Origin: Centrapalus pauciflorus
Lineage: Eukaryota; Streptophyta; Magnoliopsida; Asterales; Asteraceae
NCBI GenBank assembly: GCA_020465985.1
Contig: JAANYP010006402.1
Span: 1-64,000 of the forward strand
Reading direction: 5' to 3'
Length of the DNA stretch: 64,000 nt
Part shown: positions 56,101 through 64,000 of the stretch, piece after piece
How positions within the stretch are numbered: position 1 is the stretch's first letter
How the letters are laid out: every line of letters begins with the position of its first letter
The notes under the pieces: generated by a model
What the model saw: only the letters and a program-made list of their open reading frames with translations
The model's database searches: none
Told to the model about the DNA's origin: nothing
Position numbers and translations under genes: made by a program

Positions 56101-57944
56101 AGAATATCGATAGGGAACCCATTGAGAATACTCCCACCCTCAACTTGGAGGTGAACATCTTATCAGAGGATGTTCATATGGGATTTGTGGCTGGTACTAC
56201 TGATGTCTCTACACAAGAGGCACAGGACAGTATCAACATCTCTAAGACCACACCCATGGCAACAGAGGGTGTGCAAGCACCTTCTGGAAGTCCCCAGTAC
56301 CAAGAACAAAGGGGCCCAGATGTTTCTACTTCTGGAATTCATGCCAGTGATAGATCTCAAATCCCACTATCTTTTGAAGATCTTGAGGCTAGTCTGCAAC
56401 TTATGGCTTTGACGGATCAACAGCTAAAACTTGTTGTAGCCATTTTGGAACATTACAAGACCATTATTGTTGCACAGGGATCTCAAATCACAGCTTTGCA
56501 ACAACTCACAGCAGCCCAACAACAAAGACTTGATCAGTTTCATCTTGGTTTCACTTTGTGTGGAAACAAGATCATCCAGCTCGAAAAGATGGTTCGATCC
56601 CTGCTTGCAAAGGTTTTTGGTCCCCCTGGCCAAACCAATGCATCCAAAAAGGGGGAGAATCAGGAGATCCCTCATCCAGTCCAAACAGCTTCAACTTCTC
56701 CACCAACAGCTTCAGTTTATAGGCTAACAGTCCCAACAGTTTCTCAAGCTGTTAGTCTAGAAGCTCAAGCTGTTCCCAGCAAATCAAGTGCAGTGGTTAT
56801 CAAAGAAGGTTCCCAAGCTCCTGCCGCAGCAGTCCAATCCACGGTATCAGCTTCCAAAGACAAGGGAAAGGGCCATCTGATTGAGCCTCCAAATATCAAA
56901 TTCATTTCTAAAGAAGCCCAAGTTGCCCGTGATGCTGAACTGGCCAGGAAATTAGCAAAAGAACAAGATGAGATCTTAGACCAGCAAACCCATGAACCAA
57001 TGGGAGATGATGAAACCTTAGGAGATTACCTAAGAGGGTTTGTGGTCAAGGATAATCAAAAGAAGAGGAAATGGCCAACAGGGCCTTCAAAGGCAGAACA
57101 TAGAAGATTCTTGATAAATTTCTCTGCAACAGCTGGGATATCAAAGGTAATTGCTCAATCATGGTCAACTGAGAAGCTTCAGGCTTTATATGACAAGGAA
57201 AAAGAGAAAGAAAAGGCCTCCACAGCCTCCCAACAAGTCCAAGCTCCATAAGAACCAGTTCAAACTGTTGCTGATGCTCCTCAATCTGAAACCATTCAAC
57301 AAGCAAAGTTTGATCAGGTAAAGAGAGTGTTGTTTGAACAACAACTGCAAAAGGCTATGGAAATCGAAAAAGTCATGGATCAGAATGACTTCTCCAAACC
57401 TCCTATTACTTACTGGTATGCTAAGTCAATGGATGACATTGATTTAGTGTATCATTTTGTAATCAAAAGAGAAGCTGGTCCAGAGGAAGAATATAAAAGC
57501 CTAATCCACCTACTTCAGAGACTGACTAGAGATGAGCTGACTCAAATGCATCATATTGGAACTGCCAGTCACTCTAGGTCATAAATTGTTTGGGTTCAGA
57601 CAAACTTGAAAGACCTAAGAATCATTTTTGACCCAGAATCTACCAGAGTAGATATAGAAGCTGCCAAGGAAATGAAGATTGTACAGGTTGATTTATATGC
57701 CAAATCAATGACATATAGACTCAAGCTTGCAGACAGATCCAGCAGGTTCTACAATTTTGAATTCCTCGATTTGCCAAAAGCATGGCTACTCCAGATGAGC
57801 TCTATGAAGATTGAATGTGATAAAGTGGAGTTGAAGAGAGAATTCATAAGAGCTATAAGGCAGAAACTTTCACAGTTGTATGTTTTTGGATGCCTTAGTT
57901 TGTATATAACAGTTTTACTTTGTTTTATTTCCCTATTTGTATAG
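56101..57944 (+). pseudogene. Element H ORF3, C-terminal half
   Basis: Open in frame from the junction (NIDREPIENTPTLNLEVNIL) for about 380 codons to a stop at 57249, then to 57582, then to 57944. It has a Ser/Thr/Pro/Gln-rich start, a coiled coil (LQLMALTDQQLKLVVAILEH, LQQLTAAQQQRLDQFHLGF), a Ser/Ala-rich linker, ARDAELARKLAKEQDEILDQ, a basic KKRKWP patch, and a C-terminal part YWYAKSMDDIDLVYHF with LIHLLQRLTRDELTQMHHIG and KDLRIIFDPESTRVD. The W-Y...L..L..DDL..LH pattern parallels the C-terminal domain of B/C/G ORF3. Directly followed by PPT and 3' LTR. Function unknown. Confidence 0.65.
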
Positions 57945-57978
57945 AAAGTTAAAGTCTTGTGTAAAGAAGTTAAGTTAC

Positions 57979-57985
57979 GGGGAGA
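57979..57985 (+). promoter_or_regulatory. Polypurine tract of element H
   Basis: gttacggggagat just before TGTTGGGAAATATTC at 57987; the purine run is ggggaga. Confidence 0.7.
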
Positions 57986-57986
57986 T

Positions 57987-58579
57987 TGTTGGGAAATATT
58001 CTAAGTATGTCAAGCTGTTAGTTAGATTTCTCAAATTGTTAGTAGTATTGCTGTGTAATTACAAAGTTCAAGCTGCTAGTTCAAAGTTCAAAGTTCAACA
58101 AGAAGTGCTGAAATTTAGGAAGTGATATATATTTCAAGATTTGAATATCTTCCAAGCATATCTACTACCAGAGAAATCAGAGTTCGTCAAGGAAACAAAT
58201 CAGAAGGCTATATATATATATAGACTATGTCTTTCTATTGTAAGTCTGCACGTGCAAGTTCTGTAATTGTGTGCTTCATTGTAATTGCCTTCTGATAAAG
58301 TTTCTGAAGCCTCTAATATTGTAAAACCATAAGAACAATCTGTGTTCTTCGTCTAATCAAACAGATTAGAGGTGATTGTAATCAGTGATTTTGGAAATAT
58401 AAAGGATTTGAATATTGATCATATTTATTTGAATATCTGTTATTTATACTGAAAATTTTCTTAAACAATTAAGTGTTATTCCGCAAACTTCTTAATTGGA
58501 CTTTGATTCAAAACAAGGTTATTGGTTTACACTCTGAGTTATTAAAACCAGTTAATCTTAGGTGATTTTGATCTTGACA
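57987..58579 (+). repeat. Element H 3' LTR
   Basis: 593 bp, TGTTGGGAAATATTC... to ...ATCTTGACA. TATA-like tatatatatata lies at about 58208-58222. The right edge is set by where the RNase H frame of element I opens (ttcaa|act gat), and ttcaa is the likely TSD; the 5' LTR is outside the window, so the end is approximate. Confidence 0.7.
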
Positions 58580-59177
58580 TTCAAACTGATCCTAAAGAAT
58601 CACATCTAACTGCTGTAAAAAGAATCTTCATATACCTAAAGGGTACACCAGGTTTGGGTCTTTGGTATCTCAAAGACTCAAGCCTTGATCTAATTGGATA
58701 TTCAGATTCTGAATTTGCAGGCTGCAGGCTACACAGAAAGAGCACAACAGGTGGATGTCAACTCCTTGGTGGAAAGTTGATGTGTTGGTGTAGCAAGAAG
58801 CATAATTTTTTTCTACTTCTACTGCTCAAGCTGAATATATTGCTGCTGGAAGCTGCTGTCGGCAAATTTTATGGATGCAGCATCAGCTTGAAGATTATGG
58901 CCTTGTATATAGGAAAATGCCTATTCTTTGTGACAATACAAGTCTCATAGCCATATCCAACAATCCTGTCTTCCACTCCAGAACCAAGCATATTGAGGTC
59001 AGATATCACTTCATCAGAGATCACATCCAAAAAGGTAATGTGAAGGTAACTTTTGTTCCCACAGAAGAACAGCTTGCATATATTTTCACCAAACCTCTGG
59101 ATGAAAATAGGTTTAATTCCCTTGTGTGGAAGCTAGGAATGTTAAACAAAAGTGACTACGTGTCAGTGATTTTCTAA
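58580..59177 (+). pseudogene. Element I RNase H (Copia, SIRE-like)
   Basis: Opens right after the H LTR as QTDPKESHLTAVKRIF, then YLKGTPGLGLWYLKDSSLDL, YSDSEFAGCRLHRKSTTGGC (first active-site Asp), a T-homopolymer frameshift at about 58808, then the AEYIAAGSCCRQILWMQ-type segment in another frame. 58875-59177 is open to the end (NNPVFHSRTKHIEVRYHFIR, LAYIFTKPLDENRFNSLVWK). RNase H degrades the RNA strand during reverse transcription. RT of this element lies beyond H and the CACTA, outside the window. Confidence 0.88.
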
Positions 59178-59879
59178 GGCTACTTTATCAAATCTTATAA
59201 AATCTTGCAAAACAGCTTTGACAGAACAGGTTTCATCTGCTCTGTACTTAGCCAGTTTGTTGAGATTTGAACAGGTTTGACAAGTAACGGGTTTGCCAAA
59301 ATAACAAGTTTTTCAAAACTAAGTTTTTCTCTCAAACCTGCTCTGTTGTCCAAACCTGAAACCTGCTCACTCTGTAATCTGTCATATAAGGCAATGCCTT
59401 GTAATCTGTTCAGCTATTGAATAGGTTTCACATTGAAACCTGTTCTCATACAACTGCAAAGGTTTGAACAAACAGGTTACAGAATGATTTAGCCTTTGAT
59501 GAAATACTTTCATCACAGGTTTGAACAACAGCTTTGAACATCAAATTTTAATTAACATTACTTCATATTTAAGTTACTTAAATTATGTATTTATTTATCC
59601 TAGTTACCTGCGGATAATGTGTGTTACGTGTGTAAGTGGAGAAAAGGTCAAGTTGGTCTGACAAACGTGATGACATGGCAAACCGTTTTGTTTTCCGTTA
59701 GTCATCATATTTCAAATCAACCGCCAAAATCTTCTCTCTCCCACTATCTCACATTCAAATCCTATAGATACCCACTCTACTATTTCATCTTCTTCTCCTT
59801 CCCTACTGCATAAAAACCCTCTGCAAAACCCTAAAAGACTTAGTGTCCAAAAATCGTGCATCCTCTTCTACTCTCAAAA
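59178..59879 (+). other. Element I spacer with promoter-like 5' region of ORF3
   Basis: Repeated AACAGGTTTGA/CAAACCTG words (59220-59540), then A/T-rich sequence. From 59700 it resembles a plant core promoter and 5' UTR: tatagata at 59762, CT-rich patches (59730-59810), aaaaccctaaaag (telo-box-like, 59826) and a good Kozak context aaaaatggcc at the ORF3 ATG, 59880. No intron signals as clear as in B/C/G. Confidence 0.45.
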
Positions 59880-62800
59880 ATGGCCTCCCAGAACAATCCC
59901 CTTGTTCCTGCAATCCTAGGTGATGATGTTGTCAAGCATCCATCGGTCACCACCATGTTAACCATCAAACCCACCAACTACGTAGCAAATTTAACCAGTC
60001 CCAAAAACTACATTAGAAAATTTTATGAACAAATGGTGGAGTTATTGAAAGCCCATCCCCTTAACTATGCTATGACAGCTACTTCTGGTGTCATGTTCTT
60101 GAATGCTCATCCCCTTACACCTGCTGCTACGACCCTACTACCAAAACTATAAGGGGAACAATTCTCAACAGCTCAAAAACTGATGAGATCACTGCAGCTC
60201 TTCTTTAGGAAGTACTTCACCTTCCTGTTGCTGAAAAGTATGACAAACCACAGTTGGAGAATGAACAAATGAGCAATCTACTACGCTGCTGTGGCGTGTC
60301 AAAATCAAGGGTGGGTGCAACCTCATTCAGGAAGGAGCTCGCACCAACTTACAGCTTTCTCTTCGCCTCTTTGGTAATGAGCTTAAGCTGCAAAGTTGGT
60401 TCTTTCAATCAGCTTAGCCGGGATGAAGTTCAAGTAGCCCTAAAGTTTCTGGATGGGACCACCCTCAATATGGCCAAATGGATATTCTCAAATCCGAGGA
60501 CCTTTGTAAAGCAAGAACAGCGTCCTCCTGCTATTAGATACCCCAGATTTTTTAGTATAATCTTCAAACATGTTTGTGGTGAGCATCTCTACAACTCACA
60601 ACCTTACTTGACAACTATGATGTTTCCTATCATTGGAAACAGGGTATTTTACACCCCTGTTCCTGCTGATGAACCTCCTCTTGCAACACCTATGAGGATC
60701 TTACTTGGTTTGGTGGAAGGACCTTCTACTTAGGAGGTAAATCCAACCCCTGCTCTCGCAGGAAAATCCAAATCACGGACTAAAAAGGCTAAACGTGCCT
60801 TAAAGTCAAGCGAAGCTGGGCCTGTCACCAAGAAGATTAAAACAGCAAAGTCTGCACCCTCAGCCTCAGTGGCTGAGGGGGAATAGGCTGGTCACCCTGG
60901 TTCATCTGTTGAACCTTAAGTCTTTGTGGTTAGTGCCTCTGTGGCCACTGAGACTATGGAACAACTTCCACAGCCTGTCTTTAGCCTAGTCTCTTCACCA
61001 GTCCATACACAACCACCTCCTACCTCTCCATCCTCTCCAATCATGTATTCCTCGCAAAAGAGAAAGTCTTTAGCCAGGAAGAAAACTTCCAGCATACCCA
61101 CTGAACAAAGACCCTCTGACCCCTCTCAAAAGGAGTCAGTTGAAAAAGAGGCAAAACCTGCTGCAATTCCTTCTCCTATTTGGGAGAAGGAGCAGCCTCT
61201 ATGGAGCAGGCCTCACTCCAGCATGAGTCCACCCATGGTCATCCTGAGCCCTCTGATTCCTCACAACAGGAACTAGTTGTACAAATGGAGTCAGCCACCT
61301 CAACTATCCCTGCCTCTCAACAGGTTGGGAATATTGAAACATAGGAGCACTCTCCACTCCTTACTGAGTCAACACAGTCTCCATCTGACATTTCTCCTTC
61401 ACACCCTGAGTCTGCACAAGGTGTCTAAACAGTTGGTACAAGCCAACCAGCAGATCAGCCTTCCACTTCTGCTCCTCATGATGCAGTTGTCCCATCCCCA
61501 ACAGCTACTGAAGGACCAATTCCCTAAGCTGATGAGCCTTAGGGTACAGAACACCCCTTTGGTGAAGTTATTCCCCAAGTGCAAATTCCATCATCAGCTT
61601 TCACGACTGATGTTGTTGAAATGCACATCTCCTCTCCCAATGAAGAGGTGCCTCAAAACCAAGGCATTACTGAGGGAACAACCCATGGTCTTGATGAAGG
61701 TGTCCCAATACCAGTGGCATCAAAAAGGTAATCATCCCCTATACCCTCACCTCATGAAGCAGTTCAGCCACTACTAAAGGTATTTTTGACCTATCAAAAC
61801 TGGGCCACATGACTTTTGCCCAAGCCATGGAACTTCTCTCTAATGTGCCTCTACCATCAACCAGTGAACCACAAACTCCTCCATCCTCATCATCTCCTTC
61901 ATCTCCATCCACACAATCAAAACAATACACCCATAGTCCTCCATCACCCAAAGATCTTTCTTTGAAGGAACAACTTTCTGTGCTGTCTAACAAAGTTAGT
62001 TCTTTAGAAACCTCTATGACTACCTTTCCATCTACCATTGCAGACTCCGTGTCTGCACAGCTTACAGGATTTCCTGATTCGTTCAAGTCATCCTTCCCAA
62101 CTCCCTCTCCACAACATGATTACTCCTCTCAGCTGCTTGCACTCACTGCACAGCTGCAACAACTATCCTCTTCCCTTTCCTCCCTTCTATCTTACCAACA
62201 GGACATTGTGTCCAACCTGCCAACTGCTTCCCAACAACTGTCAAGAATTGCTGAAACCTGCTCTACCACACTGCCCTCCACATTCGCCTGCTTAAATACC
62301 TTAGTGGTATCCCTGTCAAACTCTGTGGCAGCAGGATTTGATGACATGCAATAGTCCATTGAACTAACTCTTGCACAGTTTAAAATTCTGATGTTCAATG
62401 ATACAGACAGAGTTGTCATCTCCCAGCTTTCAACCTTCGCCACCTCTCATTCTTCTTCCCTTGAAACATGTCTTACCCAGTTAGCAGAGGTGAAGGACAA
62501 CCTGACTTTCTTAGTGCATAGCCTGGTTGGTTCGAAACCTGTTCACAAAACTATTGCAGCCAAGCCTGTTGGATCTATTCCCTCAAGCAGAACTGATGTT
62601 GAAGGCTCTGTGCCATCTCCTTCAAAGGGGGAGAAGAAATCTTCCTCGAAGAGAAAAGTCTAAGGGGGAGAAATCTTCATCTTCCTCTAAGGAGAAATCA
62701 AATTCGGTTGGCCAAGCAGCAATTCATATACAAACTGGTGATGCTGCAGGTACTTCTATAGTTTCTAAGAAAGCTGTTGAGCCTACTCAGGATAGATCTC

Positions 62801-64000
62801 CAAGCCCTGCACCATCAAATGGGGAGGAATCTATTCCTGGGGACAGGCCCAGCAAAAGAAGACAGCGTATCTTAGAAACCTCTGAGGAAGTAGAAGAGGA
62901 AGCTGCAATAGCCTTGTCCAAAACAGCCAAAGGTAAAGGGAAAGTTGTTGTAGACACTGATGCTCAAAAGCTTCTTCAAATCAAATTTGACAATGCTCAA
63001 GCCAAAGACATGGGTATTCCACTGGATACTTATTATAAATGGAAACAAGAGCAGGCTGAGAGTCTTGATAGAGAGAAGAAGGAAGCAGCCTCTGTGAAAG
63101 CTGCTCTAGCCTTAGCTCCCAAGGAGGCAAGAAAATTAAAATGTCTGCCTTCGAAGTTCAAAGAAAGATGGTGGAAGCAGCTAAGGAGTCAGTCAGTGGC
63201 AAAGAGGGTGAAAAAGAGCATGGTTCAAAGGTCTCACTGACCAAGGCAAAGCATGTGTCCTCTATCTCTTCATCAGCAAGGACCCAGTTTTACTTTGACA
63301 ACATGGCAAGGAAAAAGTTCTTTGATGTAACTGACAGAAGACTTGCCAAGGAGACAATTGTCAAAGCTGTTCCCATTTCAAAGAAAAATCAACAATGGAA
63401 GATTCAAATTACAAGGCTTGGTGCCGAAGGCCTTAAGCTGGAAGCTTATGAATCTACTGATGTTGTTAATATGGGATACATAGAATGGGTAGAACTTGCA
63501 GTTGCTCGGAGCAGCTCAAAATCTGAGACTGCTAAAACTGTAAGGGCATATGTGAAAAGGCTGATTGACAAGGTAAGAGATCTAGGCTTCATCTCAGAAG
63601 AAATGATCAAGGGTACTACCCAAGATCAAGCCTAGAAAACAAAAGAAAGACACAGAGCTTGAAGAGTTGGTTGAGATGATTGAGCGATGTCTGTGTGCTG
63701 TTGAGATCAGAGGAATTGATCACAGCTTGCCTAAAAGTGTTGAACCTGTTGAGGGCAGTCTATTGAAGAGCCTGAAGTAGGGGAATTCTTTGTGGATCCT
63801 CTGACTAAGAGAATGTGTTTTTAAAGAGCTTCAGACCTTCACAAAGCTGGTCTCAAACAAAATATAGACTTCAGATTCTCTAATGCCTTTGAAAAGCATG
63901 CCAGATGGAGAATCATCATATGGGATCAGCTTACAGCATACTATAAAAGAGGAGAACTTGAGAGCCCAGTATTTATGTTCCTCAGAAATGCGATAGAAGA
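59880..64000 (+). pseudogene. Element I ORF3, running off the right edge
   Basis: ATG 59880 (MASQNNPLVPAILGDDVVKH). N-terminal domain: FYEQMVELLKAHPLNYAMTA, a frameshift near 60140, then MENEQMSNLLRCCGVSKSRV, FRKELAPTYSFLFASLVMSL, AIRYPRFFSIIFKHVCGEHL and FYTPVPADEPPLATPMRIL (to 60733). Then a long Ser/Pro/Thr/Gln-rich region with stops (60740-62360), Lys/Ser-rich and acidic parts (62580-62940), and a charged C-terminal region, LLQIKFDNAQAKDMGIPLDT (about 62965) through FYFDNMARKKFFDVTDRRLA, VVNMGYIEWVELAVARS and later FVDPLTKRM. The N-terminal order parallels B/C/G ORF3. At least eight stops or frameshifts. Function unknown. Confidence 0.6.

Noticed and set aside
59826..59836. Telomere-like AAACCCTAA
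   Set aside because: A single unit in a promoter-like context, not a telomeric array.

Overview
This 64 kb window is intergenic plant DNA built almost entirely from transposable elements inserted into one another. I found no intact host gene. The organism is a eudicot. The SIRE-like Copia elements carry a long extra ORF downstream of pol, which I recall from Asteraceae (daisy family) gene sets; that assignment is from memory and unverified.

The nesting can be solved from LTR ends, primer-binding sites, target-site duplications (TSDs) and reading frames that resume across each insertion. I name the elements A to I. Element I (Copia, + strand, RNase H and ORF3 at 58580-64000, runs off the right edge) is the host of H (Copia, + strand, gag 50181-51049, ORF3 and 3' LTR 56101-58579). 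H contains a CACTA-type DNA transposon, whose right end is at 50180 and left end is outside the window, and also a truncated minus-strand Copia, G (51050-56100). The CACTA carries host exon fragments and was invaded twice. The first invader is gypsy element A (minus strand, 1-11254, 5' LTR 8430-11254), which holds Copia D (2295-8155), which in turn holds a solo LTR (7298-7840). The second is Copia B (14008-48640, TSD tatat), which holds a hAT-like MITE (16477-17061) and the related Copia C (17607-38729, TSD accaa). C holds a probable solo LTR E (22782-30590, TSD acctg), and E holds a small gag-only Copia F (23636-29077, TSD tttcg). The deepest chain, I > H > CACTA > B > C > E > F, has seven layers. 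F has almost identical LTRs (three differences seen in 399 bp), as expected for the last arrival.

B, C and G are one family: LTRs of about 570-650 bp starting TGTTRGT and ending CCTTACA, a gag with two widely separated zinc knuckles, SIRE-like pol, and a roughly 900-codon ORF3. The most interesting signal is upstream of ORF3. In all three copies a TATAAATA box is followed 180-211 bp later by a GTAAGTG/GTATGTG splice donor, then a 456-479 nt intron-like interval, then a (C/T)AG acceptor exactly two bases before the ORF3 start. ORF3 therefore looks like a separate transcription unit with its own internal promoter and a 5'-UTR intron. The same family carries dense arrays of a GAACTTG-type motif in front of both gag and ORF3. 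Unrelated elements E and F carry their own arrays of similar short TCG-containing motifs. A conserved inverted repeat brackets the polypurine tract and LTR edge.

Nearly all coding regions contain stops, frameshifts or deletions, so CDS-like intervals are given as pseudogenes. Boundaries marked by a TSD are precise; truncated junctions are approximate.
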